Origin: Proteles cristata cristata
Taxonomy: Eukaryota > Chordata > Mammalia > Carnivora > Hyaenidae
Direction of reading: 5' to 3'
Assembly: GCA_017311185.1 (NCBI GenBank)
Contig: JAESUZ010001283.1
Coordinates: forward strand, 1 to 64,000
Length of the DNA stretch: 64,000 bases
The position numbers and the translations under genes are program-made. Below, one piece after another: positions 1-10,464 of this stretch (its first letter is position 1; every line of letters begins with the position of its first letter). The notes beneath the pieces were generated by a model, which saw only the letters and a list, made by a program, of their open reading frames with translations, did not search any database and was not told the DNA's origin.

Positions 1-880
1 AGAAATGATACATAGGAGGTAAACTTTAAGAGGCTTTGAATATCTAAAGAAGTCTTTGATAATTTGGTTGAGTATAAAATTCTTGTTTAAAAATGGCTTT
101 TCTCTCAGAATTTAGAAGGCATTGCATTATTTTCTTTTAATTTCTTGTGTTTCTGTTGAAAAGTGCAGTGTCATTCTAATTTCCTAACTTTGGAATGTGA
201 CTTTAAGAAGTGTTTAGGAGATGTGTCATTGTTTTGGTCTTTTGATGTTTTGACTCTGATGGCCTTTGATATACTCTTTCAGTCTGAAGATACATGTCCT
301 TCAGTCTTGACGTTTTTATTGCATTATTATAGAAGACATTCTTAGTTGCCTGGTCAATAAACATTCTTTCCATATTCCTTGCTAACAGAGTTCTGATTTT
401 ATTTTAGGCAGCAATGTGCGCATAATAGCTAAAGCCAGTTATGGTATTATCATTCTTATTTGCCACATACAGTACTTGTTTTTCCATTTTACCTTGTAAC
501 TAATAGTGGCCATATAATGCTTTTCTGGTCAAGGAAATAAAATAAATCTGCTGGAGGGTGGGGAGCTTCAGTGAATGGTTTTATTTTCTGATATGAGTCA
601 GATGCATGGGAAGAGCTCATTGTATTGTCTGTTTTCTTACTTTGGATGTGATTATGAAAGGGTATGCTGTCATTTTAAAATTGCCATCTTTTGGCAATTT
701 TAATAAAATTAAAATAAAATAAAATTAAAATAAAATAAAAAAGCCATCTTTTTTATTTATGAAACAAACCTAAGGACCAAATGCCAAAATACTGAGAAAT
801 GGGAGAGTTGATTGAGTCAAAGCACCAAACCTAGACCAGCCTTTCTCCATACATTTTCTTATATGGGATAAATACTTTTA
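1..880. other. AT-rich non-coding stretch
   Basis: No gene or clear repeat family is recognised. An A-rich run of AAAAT/AAAATT units lies at about 704-741. The word gccatctttt occurs just before it (about 683) and just after it (about 743), which could be the duplicated target of a very short retro-insertion. Short open frames here have no recognisable protein content. Confidence 0.6.
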
Positions 881-1097
881 GGGGCGTCTGGGTGGCTCAG
901 TCAGTTGACCGTCTGACTTTGGCACAGGTCATGATCTCACGGTTCGTGGGTTCAAGTCCCGCATCGGGCTCTGTGCTGACAGCTAGCTCAGAGCCTGGAG
1001 CCTGTTTCAGATTCTGTGTCTCCGTCTCTCTCTGATCCTCTCCTGCTCATGCTCTCTCTCTCTCTCTCAAAAATAAAAATAAAATATTAAAAAAAAC
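881..1097 (+). mobile_element. Feliform tRNA-Lys SINE (CAN-SINE)
   Basis: The 5' tRNA-like head (gcgtctgggtggctcagt) and a diverged B box (ggttcaagtcc) are followed by the body, a CT-rich stretch and an A-rich tail. The body carries gacagctagctcagag, the 4-base-duplicated form discussed in the findings. No clear target-site duplication was found. Confidence 0.9.
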
Positions 1098-1113
1098 CTT
1101 TTATTACTTAGCT

Positions 1114-1151
1114 TCTTTCTTTCTTTCTTTCTTTCCTTTCTTTCTTTCTTT

Positions 1152-1195
<44 letters not shown>

Positions 1196-1500
1196 TTCTT
1201 TCTCCCTTCCTTCCTTCCTTTCTTCCTTCCTTCCTTCCTTCCTTCCTTCCTTCCTTCCTTCCTTCCTTCCTTCCTTCCTTTCTCTTCCTTTCTTTCCTTT
1301 CTTCTTTCCTGTCTTTCCCTTCCTTCCTTCCCTTCTCCTTCCTTCCTTCCTTCCTTCCTTCCTTTCTTTCTTTCTTTCTTTCTTTCAGGCTTCATGCCCA
1401 ACATAGAGTCAGTGCACGTCTTAAACTCACAACCTGAGATCAAGATCTGAGCTAAGATTAAGAGTCAGATGCTTAGCCAACTGAGTTGTTCAGGCACCCC
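1114..1500 (-). repeat. Old CAN-SINE with hugely expanded (AAAG/AAGG)n tail
   Basis: The SINE body lies at 1386-1500 in reverse orientation and ends at the tRNA-like head (ctgagttgttcaggcacccc, reverse sense). On its 3' tail side, 1114-1385 is an almost pure pyrimidine run of CTTT and CCTT units on the plus strand, about 270 bases long. A 7-base repeat, acttagc, lies at 1107-1113 and 1502-1508 and looks like the target-site duplication, so the microsatellite probably grew from the SINE tail. Confidence 0.85.
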
Positions 1501-1563
1501 AACTTAGCCACTTTTTGTTTGGTTATTTTGTCAGATGACCTCTTTTTAATTTTAATTTTAATT

Positions 1564-1759
1564 TTTCCTGTTTATTTATTTATTTTGGGGGAGAGAGAGA
1601 GAATGTAAATGGGGGAGGGGCAGAGTAAGAGAGGAGAGAGAGAATCCATACTATCAGTGCAGAGCCCGATGTCGGGCTCAATCTCATGAGCAATGAGATC
1701 ATGATCAGAGCCAAAATCAAAAGGCAGAGGCTTAACTGACAGAGCCACCAGCCATCCCC
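1564..1759 (-). mobile_element. Diverged CAN-SINE
   Basis: Reverse-orientation SINE. The T-rich tail complement and GA-rich stretch come first, then the body (agagcccgatgtcgggctca) and a degraded head. Several substitutions in both promoter boxes indicate an older copy. Confidence 0.85.
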
Positions 1760-2814
1760 AATAGACTTCTAACTAATACATACTTCATTGATAAATATCC
1801 CCCCTTCAATTTCTCTATTCTCTTTCTGGAACTCCTATTAGTCTGAGCTCCTGGATTAATTATTTTACCCTTTAACCCCCCCTTCCCCCCCATCCTTTTT
1901 TTTCACTGTTCTAATTTTCCAGGAAATTTCCTCAATTTTCACTTTCATCCATTCTATTGAATTGTTAATGTCAGCTATTAGTTTTTTAATTTCCAGGACT
2001 TCTTCTCTGATAGAAGAAATGTATCTTGTCTTGTTTACATGGATGTAGAATTCTCTTCTAAATCTGAGACTGTTAATTTTTATTTTGAAAAATTTTCTTC
2101 TGCTACCTACACCATCTCTGTTTCTTCTGAGTTACCATTTTCTGTTGTCTTTTAGGTTGGAGGCTCTCCTCAACTGTAGGGTAAAACTAGGTTGTCTTTT
2201 TATATTTGCAAAAGGTCCTAAAAAGTTGATTGAAAACTTTATGTATGTGAGTGGACTCCCTTGTAGGGTGATGGGGAGCCAAATATATTTTGTTTGAAGA
2301 TAGCCTAAAATAGAAGTATTTGTAAATATTTTCTTTTAGGCTTTTAATGTCATCAAAGAAGAATCATCAAAAAGATATGCTTACTGGCAGGCATTGTAGA
2401 AGGGGAGGTGGTAGTGACTATGGGCCCCACAGTTCACTGCCTAGACTTTCACTTAATTCTTCTCAGTGATGTGCCAGTAAATATTATCCACCAGCTCCCT
2501 GAAAGAAAAAAAAGAAAAAGAAAGCCATGATTTGTAGCTCTTGCCAATATTTGAAGTATAAATATTCTTACTATGTCTAATTTCAAGTTACTAACATGAT
2601 ATCACTAAGAGTTGGGAAGAAATGCACAGTAGCTCAGCATTATATATTATTTCTACTGTACAGGTACAATTGATGTAAATAACTTTAAGAGAATAAGTAC
2701 TAGTAAAATATAGTAAAAAATAATTAGGAAGTTATGAGCTTTGAATACCTATTATGTCCATTTGATACAATTTATTTTTTTGTAAGCTTATATAAGTTAA
2801 TTTTAAAAATGTTT
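1760..2814. other. Non-coding, no recognised gene
   Basis: AT-rich sequence with T-rich and C-rich runs near 1880-1900. No splice-flanked exon, RNA gene or assignable repeat was recognised. Confidence 0.5.
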
Positions 2815-3021
2815 GGGGTGTCTGAGTGGCTCAGTTGGTTGAAGGTCTGACTTCAGCTCAGGTCATGATCTCACAGTTGACAAATTTGAGCCCCACATTG
2901 GGCTCTGTGCAGTCAGCTCGGAGCCTGGAGACTGCTTTGGATTCTGTGTCGTCCTCTCTCTCTGCCCCTCCCCCGCTCATGCTGTCTCTCTCTGTCTCAA
3001 AAATAAATATAAAAAAAAAAA
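2815..3021 (+). mobile_element. CAN-SINE
   Basis: The head gtgtctgagtggctcagttgg, here diverged from ggcgcctgggtggctcagtc, leads into a damaged B box (gacaaatttgagcccc). The usual CT-rich stretch and an AAATAAATATAAA-type tail follow. The disrupted B box suggests the copy cannot be transcribed from its own promoter. Confidence 0.88.
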
Positions 3022-3601
3022 TGACTGCGTTTAGCATTTGGCCTGCAAAATTCCTGAATATTTAACAATCAGTTCTTACGAGCTGGTACAGACTAGCTCT
3101 GGAGCATCACTGCTGTTTCCAGTCCTAGAGCCACTTCACTGTGTCTGTTTTTTCTAACTCTCTGGTTTTGATTTTCTCCTGAAAGAATACTTCTGGTATC
3201 CTGCAAGGGGGTGGAGGAGGATAAAGAGTGATGGCCTAATTGCATGGGTTGTGAGTAAGTTAACCTAGGGATCTTCAGCTTGCTGTATAGGCTTTCAACA
3301 AATCCTAATAGATTCAGCACGATACATAACTCTTGCCTTTAAAGACACCTGGTGCTAAAAAGCCCTGAACCCTCTTTGGCTTTTGCCAGTGAAATGAGCT
3401 TCTCTGCTAGTGCTTGTGAGCAGGTGCTCTGCTTTCCTGGGTCAGTTGCTGCTGTTCCATCTGCTTCCTGTCTTCTAGGAAGACGCTGACATAACTTGTT
3501 ATTATCTTATCTCCCATTTTCTTTGTTCTTGTGGGTTTATAACATTATATTTACTTCTCCCTTTTTGGTGGGAGCAGATAAATAAGTTTGTTCAATTAGG
3601 C
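3022..3601. other. Non-coding, no recognised gene
   Basis: Moderately GC-balanced single-copy-looking sequence. Nothing in it could be assigned to a gene, exon or repeat family. Confidence 0.5.
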
Positions 3602-3671
3602 TTTTTTTTTAAAGTTTATTTTTGAGAGACAGAGAGAAGAGGCAGAGAGAGAGGGAAAGAGAGAATCCCTA
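3602..3671 (-). mobile_element. CAN-SINE fragment (tail and GA-rich part only)
   Basis: A T run, then gtttatttttgagagacagag and a GA-rich stretch ending at gagaatccc, as in the 3' part of a reverse-oriented SINE. The tRNA-like head is absent, so the copy is truncated. Confidence 0.7.
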
Positions 3672-3729
3672 GGGCATAAGATACTCACTTTGAGTTTTCT
3701 TCTACATTCTTTTTTAAAAATAAATTTTA

Positions 3730-3803
3730 TTATCATTATTTTTAATGTTTATTTATTTTTAAGAGAGAGAGAGAGAGAAAGAGTGAGCGAGCAGGGGAGA
3801 AGA

Positions 3804-3840
<37 letters not shown>

Positions 3841-4003
3841 TGAGCGAGCAGGGGAGAAGAAGAGAGAGAGGGAGACACAGAATCTGAAGCAGTCTCCATG
3901 CTGTCAGCGCACAGCCTAATTGCAGGGCTTAACCCCACAACAGTGAGATCATGACCTGAGCCAAAGTCGGATGCTCAACTAACTGAGCTACTCAAACACC
4001 CCT
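3730..4003 (-). mobile_element. CAN-SINE with internally duplicated GA-rich segment
   Basis: Reverse-oriented SINE flanked by the 13-base target-site duplication aaaataaatttta (3717-3729 and 4004-4016). It is about 50 bases longer than its relatives because the segment gagtgagcgagcaggggaga occurs twice (near 3781 and 3839), separated by a pure GA run. This looks like a tandem duplication by slippage or unequal exchange after insertion. Confidence 0.9.
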
Positions 4004-4504
4004 AAAATAAATTTTAAACTTAGAATAGTTTTAGATTTATACAAAAGTTGTGAAGATTGTACAGAGTATTTTCATATTCTTCATGCCCACTTTTCCTTAT
4101 TACAAATTTCTTACCTTTGTACATTACACTTTTTGTAAATAATGAATCAATATTGATATATTATTTTTAAAATCCATATTTTAGACAGGATTCCTAAGTT
4201 TTTACCTAATATCATTTTTCTGTTCCAGGACCCTATTCAGGATACCACATTTCGTTTAATCATTATGTCTTCTCAGTCTCCTCTTGGCTGTGACAGTTTC
4301 TCATACTTTCCTCATTTTTGATGACCTTTACAGTTTTAAGGAGTACTAATTAGCAACTTTATAGAATGTCTCTCAACTGGAATTTCTGTGATGTTACTTT
4401 CGTGATTAGATTGTTTTTCTTGGTAGGAAGGTGGTGGAACTAGATCACCATTTTCATCACATCATATCAAGAGTACTACATTATTGCAATACAGTTCTGA
4501 TGCT

Positions 4505-5045
4505 AACTACATGGAATTAGCACAGACTCCAGATTAAGGGCACAACCCCAAGCAAGAACGGCTCACATAATTTAGGAAAGAGCTACACTTAAAATGACAG
4601 CTTTATTATAATGGACACAAAACACAGAACTTTTATACTCTTTCCCCATGGAATGAGGGTGTGTCATTCTCCTGGCACAGCATGTGCTTACCAGTCAGGA
4701 AGCCCATCTGGACTTTGGTGTTCTGAATTTATACTGGGGTTTCATTACATAGGCACAATTGATTGACTCATTAACCATATGATTGAACTCAATCTCCAGT
4801 ACACCTCCCCTCTATGAAGGAGGTTGGGCTAGGCTGCTAACACTTGGGCCAAAGCTCCAACTCTAATGACATGGTTAGGTATTTCTCTGGCATGGCCAGC
4901 TTCTATCCTAAGTCCTTTTATTAGCATAAACTCATGTGTGGTCCAAAGGATTTAAAGCTGACAAAGATACTAGTACTTGGGAAATCCCAAGGATTTAAGA
5001 GTCTCCCTCTAAAGAACCAGAGATGAACCCCATTCAATTTTTTAA
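4505..5045. mobile_element. Insert splitting the old L1; LTR-like, family not assigned
   Basis: The L1 3'-end text stops near 4500 and resumes near 5050, so the intervening 540 bases look inserted. The sequence, including gctgacaaagatactagtac and a following ggaaatcccaaggatttaag, resembles old ERVL-type LTRs. I could not define TG...CA ends or a target-site duplication, so the family call is tentative. It has no coding content. Confidence 0.4.
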
Positions 5046-5475
5046 TTTCGCAATGGTTATGTATTATCAACATGACTTAATACATTTATGCTTCCTTTCA
5101 TCACCTGGCTGAGGTAGTGTTTGTCAGGTTTCTTTTCTGTAAAGCTTCTTTCTCTCTACTTTTTTCATCATGTACTCTGTGGAAGAAAGTCACTTTGTGC
5201 ACGTAAGGTATAGGGAGTTATGCTTAACCTCATTGAGAGGGAAGTATCTACATTAAATTATTTGGAATTCTTTGACCAGGGAGATTCATCTCTTTCCCCA
5301 CATTTATTTATTTATTCATGATTTACATCAGTATGACTTTATACATATTTTATACTTTCAATTATAATCTAACAGTACTGTATTTATTTTAGTGCTTAAG
5401 ATTTTCTAGCTCTGGCCATCGGGAGGTCTTTCAGATGGATCCTGTGTCCCTTTGACATACCCCCATCACTATGTT

Positions 5476-5502
5476 ATTTTTGTTTGTTTGTTTGTTTGTT
5501 TT
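5476..5502. repeat. (TTTG)n simple repeat
   Basis: Six tandem TTTG units inside the ancient L1 3'-end sequence. Confidence 0.8.
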
Positions 5503-5656
5503 GTATTCTTTTGTTTTCTTTAAAAAGCACTTCCTTACAATTTGGCACAACAAAATACTCACCTTCTATATTTCCTGCATCAGTCCAAGCATCAACCATT
5601 TCTTCAAGGATTACTGGTTCCTTTTTATTGGGGAATGGTGTTACCTACATACTTTT

Positions 5657-5868
5657 TTTTTTTAAACGTTTTATTTATTTCTAGGAGAGAGAGAGACAGC
5701 ATGAGCAGGGGAGGGTCAGAGAGAGAGGGAATCACAGACTGAAACGGGATCCAGGCTCTGAGCTGGCAGTCAGCACAGAGCCCGATGCAGGGCCCGAACC
5801 CATGAACCGCGAGATCATGACCTAAGCGAAAGTCGGACGCTTAACCGACTAAGCCACCCAGGCGCCCC
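5657..5868 (-). mobile_element. Young CAN-SINE (tgcc subfamily) with clear TSD
   Basis: Reverse-oriented copy carrying gagctggcagtcagcacaga, the reverse complement of the young diagnostic segment. It is flanked by the 14-base target-site duplication acctacatactttt at 5643-5656 and 5869-5882. The B-box region (cccgaacccatgaacc, reverse sense) is largely preserved. Confidence 0.95.
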
Positions 5869-6488
5869 ACCTACATACTTTTAAACTATTTTCTTTTCTC
5901 CGGAGTCCTTATTTTAGCTTTATTTTTGGAAATAATATTAATAGTTAGTGTTCATTCCCATTTGATTTACATGAGATTACCAAGATCTGGAAACTCTAAA
6001 TCAGAGCCTGGTCATTCTTTTGCACAGGGGATAAAAACAGAGCTTTCAGTAAAAATTGGAGTTGTAAGGGCTCCAAGTGTTTCCTTTTTGATAACACTCA
6101 GACTCCCTGAGGGGTGGAACTATCTCATATGAAACAGAGAATTGAAGCTCAGGGAACTGTAGGATGAAGCTATGGAAAAGAACAGGAGAAAACCTGATTT
6201 TGACTTCATGATTTTTTGGTCTCAATTTATATTTTGGAGATGTAGTACTGGAATTCTGTCTCTGGAAGACCTGGGTATCTTTTTTCTCACCAACATTTTG
6301 TTATGAAAAATTCAAACATATAACAAAGTTGAAAGAATTTTAGAGTGAAATAATCTTAGAGTGCAATCTATTGATATTACTTAGATTTGTTACTAACCTT
6401 TTACTCTACTTACTCTACCATATATCAGTCCATCTATTCATCCCTTTCTAAATCCATCTTTTTTGATGTATTTTAAAGTAAATTGCAG

Positions 6489-6722
6489 GAGTGCCTGGGT
6501 GGCTCAGTCAGTTAAGCGTCTGACTTCGGCTCAGGTCATGATCTCACAGTTCGTCGGCTCGAGACCCGCATTGGGCTCTGTGCTGACAGCTAGCTCAGAG
6601 CCTGGAGGCTATTTCAGATTCTGTAGTATCTCCCCCTCTCTCTGATCCTCCCCTGCTCATGCTTCTCTCTCTCTCTCTCTCTCTTTCTCTCTTTCTCAGA
6701 AATAAATAAAACATTTAAAAAC
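6489..6722 (+). mobile_element. CAN-SINE with 16-base TSD
   Basis: A plus-strand SINE that interrupts the old L1 between 6488 and 6723. The duplication ttaaagtaaattgcag at 6473-6488 and 6723-6738 is exact. The body has the gacagctagctcagag form, and the CT tract is expanded. Confidence 0.95.
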
Positions 6723-7582
6723 TTAAAGTAAATTGCAGACATCAGTATACTTCTCCCTAAATGCTTCAGCGTGTGTGTATCAATAACTAGAAAATGTGAA
6801 ATTTGCATATAATAGAATGTGCAGATCTTATGGGTATATTTGTTGAGTTTTGACACATACGTCTGGATCACAGAAGCCACCATGACCATGTGGAACATGA
6901 TAATCACTCCAGAAAGTTCCCTCATGCCCCTTTCCAAATAATCCCTGCCCTTACCTCCTCCATAGACAATGACTGTTCTAATGTTTTTTCTACCATGTAT
7001 TAGTTTTGCCTGTTTAGAATTTCATTTAAATAAAATCATATAGTAAGGACTCATATTTTTTTCACTAGCATAATGTTTTTGAGAATTATCTATGTTGTTG
7101 CACATGTTACTTTTATTTGACTTTTATTTATAAATACACAGAAATTTTAAAATTTATTTTTCTATTAATGAACATCTGGGCTATTTGCAATTTGAGGCTA
7201 TTAAGAATACAACTGTTATGAACACTTGCATTCAAGTCTTTGTGGGACATGTTTTCATTTCTCTTGGATAAATGCCCAGGAATAGAATTGCTGGTCATGC
7301 ATGGGGTAGGTGTATATTTAAGTCTTATAATGCCAGACTATTTTTTTCAAAGTGGTTATACCATTTTAAATCTCCACCAGTAATGTAAGGACGTTCCAGT
7401 CACCCAACAGCCTTGTCAGTGTTTGGTTTGGTCATTCCTTTAAATTTTAGACATTCTAGTGGATATATAGTGACTGATATACCATTGTTATTTTAATTTG
7501 CACTTCCCTATTGATTAATGATGTTCAGCACTTTTCTTATGTACTTTCTCATGATTTATTGTACTTCTATGAAACATCCTTT

Positions 7583-7820
7583 CTTTTTTTTTTTTAGTTT
7601 ATTTATTTATTTTGAGAGAGAGAGAGAGAGCATGCACGCAAACGTGTATATGCAAATGAGGAGGGGCAGAGAGAAAGAGAGGGAGACAGACAATCCCAAG
7701 TAGGTTCTATTCTGTCAGCACAGGGCCCAATGCAGGGCTCAAACTCACAAAACATGAGATCATGACTTGAGCCAAAATGAAGAGTGGGATGCTTAACTGA
7801 TTGACCCATTCAGGCCCCCT
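7583..7820 (-). mobile_element. Older CAN-SINE in the ancient L1
   Basis: Reverse-oriented copy between near-identical repeats gaaacatcctttc and gaaacatcttttc (7571 and 7821). Its tRNA-like head has decayed (ttgacccattcaggccccct), which fits an older insertion. Confidence 0.88.
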
Positions 7821-8049
7821 GAAACATCTTTTCAAACCTTTTTTTTTTCTTTTAAAACCTTTTGTCTATTTTTTATTGGATTGTCTTTTTATTGTGAGTT
7901 GTGGTATTTCTTTATATTCAAAATCAGTGCTATCCAGGGGAATTTTCTGCATAATCCATGTTTATTGTAAAATGTGGCTAGTGCAAATGAGGAAGTGTAT
8001 TAAAAATTTTAAAATATTTATTTATTTAAGTTAAAAAATTTTAATGTTT

Positions 8050-8263
8050 GGGGCGCCTGGGTGGCTTAGTCGGTTAAGCGTCCACCTTTCGCTTAGGTCA
8101 TGATCTCATGGTTCGTGGGTTCGGGTCCCGCATCGGGCTCTGTGCTGACTGCCAGCTCAGAGCCTGGAGCCTGTTTCAGTCTGTGACTCCCTCTCTCTCT
8201 GACCCTCCCCTGCTCACGCTGTCTCTCTCTCTCTCCTAGAAATAAATAAAACATTAAAAAAAA
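8050..8263 (+). mobile_element. Young CAN-SINE inserted into the tail of another SINE
   Basis: The young diagnostic segment gctgactgccagctcagagc and the tail cctagaaataaataaaacat are present. The duplication ttttaatgttt (8039-8049 and 8264-8274) lies inside the T-rich tail complement of the reverse SINE that continues at 8264, so this copy landed in an existing SINE tail. Confidence 0.93.
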
Positions 8264-8457
8264 TTTTAATGTTTATTTTTGAGAGAGAGCGTGAGCAGGA
8301 GAGGGGCAGAAAGAGAGGGAGACATAAAACTTGAAGCAGGCTCCAGGCTTTGAGCTGTCAGCACAGAGCCTGATGCAGGGCTTGAACCCAAAAACCATGA
8401 GATCATGACTTGAGTCAAAGTTGGACACTTAACTGATGGAGCCACCCAGGCGTCCCT
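8264..8457 (-). mobile_element. CAN-SINE, host of the SINE at 8050
   Basis: Reverse-oriented body and head ending gagccacccaggcgtccct. Its tail complement is split from the unit by the younger plus-strand SINE. Another reverse SINE starts immediately after it at 8458. Confidence 0.9.
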
Positions 8458-9183
8458 AATGTTTATTTATTTTTGAGAGAGACAGAGCATGAGTGGGGGA
8501 GGGGCAGATAGAGGAGACACAGAATCTGAAGCAGGCTCCAGGCTCTGAGCTGGCAGCACAGAGCCTGATGCAGGACTTGAACCCAAAAACCGTGAGACCA
8601 TGACCTGAGCTGAAATCAAGAGTTGGATGTTTCTGCTAGGAATTTACCCAAGGGATACAGGAGTGCTGATGCATAGGGGCACATGTACCCCAATGTTCAT
8701 AGCAGCACTCTCAACAATAGCCAAAACATGGAAAGAACCTAAGTGTCCATCAACTGATGAATGGATCAAGAAGGTGTGGTATATTTATACAATGGAATAC
8801 TACATGGCAATGAGAAAGAATGAAATCTGGCCATTTGTAGCAACATGGATGGAACTAGAGGGTGTTATACTGAGCAAAATAAGTCAGGCAGAGAAGGACA
8901 GATACCATATGTTTGCACATATAGGTGGATTAGGTGGAAGTTAACGGAGGACGAAGCAGAAGAAGAAGGGGAAAAATAGTTGGGGAGAGGGAGGGAGGCA
9001 AACCATGAGAGATTCTTGAATGCTGAGAACAAAGTGAGGCCAGATGGGGGTGGCAGGAGGGGAAGGGGGTGAGGGGCATGGAGAAGGGCACTTGATGGGA
9101 TGAGCACTGGGTGTTATATGTAAACCAACTTGACAATAAACTATAAAAAAAAAGAGTTGGATGCTTAACTGATAGAGCCTCCA
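8458..9183 (-). mobile_element. CAN-SINE split by an L1 insertion
   Basis: The reverse SINE runs 8458-8629, is interrupted by an L1 tail at 8630-9151, and its head resumes at 9164-9183 (cttaactgatagagcctcc). The interrupting L1 duplicated aagagttggatg from inside the SINE (8618-8629 and 9152-9163), which proves the order SINE first, L1 second. Confidence 0.93.
8630..9151 (+). mobile_element. 5'-truncated L1 3' end (C-terminal ORF2 plus 3'UTR)
   Basis: The plus strand encodes the end of L1 ORF2 in one open stretch (about 8636-8944), with segments TPMFIAALSTIAKTWKEPKC and FIYTMEYYMA-like text (here WYIYTMEYYMAMRKNEIW), then the 3'UTR ending gacaataaactat and a short A run. It is about 520 bases of a roughly 7 kb element and lacks the endonuclease and reverse transcriptase. 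The 12-base target-site duplication is exact. The open frame is a leftover of the parent, not a gene. Confidence 0.95.
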
Positions 9184-9267
9184 CATTATTTTATACAGTA
9201 TAATTTTTTATGACTTTTTATAAATATTCATGTTTTGTCCCTGTTATCATTCTTTAGATACTTTTTA

Positions 9268-9498
9268 TTTTATTTATTTATTTATTTTTAAATATTTTTA
9301 TTTATTTCTAGGAGAGAGAGAGAGAGAGACAGCGTGAGCAGGGGAGCGTCAGAGAGGGAGTCACACACTGAAACAGGCTCCAGGCTCTGAGCTGGCAGTC
9401 AGCACAGAGCCCGACGCGGGGCTGGAACCCACGAACCGCGAGATCATGACCTAAGCGAAAGTCGGACGCTCAACCGACTAAGCCACCCAGCCGCCCCG
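9268..9498 (-). mobile_element. Young CAN-SINE (tgcc subfamily)
   Basis: Reverse copy with gagctggcagtcagcacaga. The duplication tttagatacttttta at 9253-9267 and 9501-9515 (last base approximate) lies within the left duplicated target of the older SINE at 9516, so this one arrived later. Confidence 0.93.
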
Positions 9499-9515
9499 TG
9501 TTTAGATACTTTTTA

Positions 9516-9729
9516 AAAAGTGTTTATTTATTTTTGAGAGAGAGAGAGAGAGAGAGACAGAGAATGAGCAGGGAAGGGACAGTGAGAGAGGGAGACACAG
9601 AATCTGAAGTGGGCTCCAGGTTCTGGGCTGTCAGCACAGAGCTCAACATGGGGCTCAAACTCACAAATCATGAGATTATGACCTGAGCTGAAGTCAGACA
9701 CTGAGTGGACTGAGCCACTCAGGCACCCC
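9516..9729 (-). mobile_element. Older CAN-SINE next to the HEATR5 exon
   Basis: The reverse SINE has a 19-base duplication with two mismatches (9246-9264 against 9731-9749), now separated on the left by the young SINE at 9268. The mismatches fit its greater age. Confidence 0.88.
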
Positions 9730-9860
9730 AATCATTGTTCAGATACTTTGAATTTGTATATTTCTTTTGTTAGACCTTGATGGTTTCTATAAATTATATA
9801 GATCTGAACCTGACAGTTACATGTTGTCTTTAATTAATGTCTGTTTTTCCAATTAAATAG

Positions 9861-10046
<186 letters not shown>

Positions 10047-10464
10047 TAATTATTTTCAAAATGTCTTATAATTTTTCCTGGTTGATTTAAACAATGTAGT
10101 TCTACTACTACTATACATTATTAATTTTTGAAAAGTGGCAGGATATCTTATAAATCAATTTTACTTTGTAAACATTGTTATAGGTCCAAAGATTTCATTT
10201 TCAAACAATTCAGTAAAAATTTGAGGGGAAAAAAATAACTCTTTTTTTTTTTTTTTTTTTTTTTGCAAATAGTTTATTCTCAAATTAGTTTCCACATAAC
10301 ACCCAGTGCTCATCCCCACAAGTGCCCTCCTCCATGCCCACCCCTCCTCCCCCACATCCACCAGTCCTCAGTTTTTGTCAGCATTCAAGAGTCTCTCATG
10401 GTTTGCCTCTCCCCTTTCCCCCACCATTTCTGCCCTTCTTCTCCCCCTTGGTCCTCTGTTAAGC

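Larger units (their letters stand above)
4010..7980 (-). mobile_element. Mosaic of ancient L1 (L1M-type) 3'-end sequences
   Basis: Reverse-strand text characteristic of old mammalian L1 3' ends is recognisable: near 4230-4500 and 5050-5640 (including ctcctcttggctgtgacagt and cacctggctgaggtagtgtt), near 6290-6470 (aaattcaaacatataacaaag) and from 6739 to about 7980 (gttgagttttgacacatacg). These derive from 3'UTR or late ORF2 sequence, heavily mutated. The stretch is broken by an LTR-like insert at about 4505-5045 and by SINEs at 5657-5868, 6489-6722 and 7583-7820. Two adjacent old copies rather than one are possible. No coding capacity remains. Confidence 0.7.

Noticed and set aside
704..745. 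A-rich repeat between two gccatctttt words as a tiny retro-insertion
   Set aside because: There is no recognisable inserted body, so the repeated word may be coincidence.
881..1097. Possible functional tRNA genes at the SINE heads
   Set aside because: The tRNA-like heads keep A and B boxes but lack an acceptor stem that pairs, and they are joined to the SINE body. They are SINE promoters, not tRNA genes.
1108..1443. Reverse-strand 111-codon open frame rich in Lys, Glu, Arg and Gly
   Set aside because: It is only the translation of the (AAAG/AAGG)n microsatellite and SINE tail.
8627..8944. Open frame that looks like a conserved protein (TPMFIAALSTIAKTWKEPKC)
   Set aside because: It is the C-terminus of L1 ORF2 in a 5'-truncated insertion with a duplication on both sides, not a host gene. 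The same applies to 10385-10738, 32562-32894 and 38303-38578.
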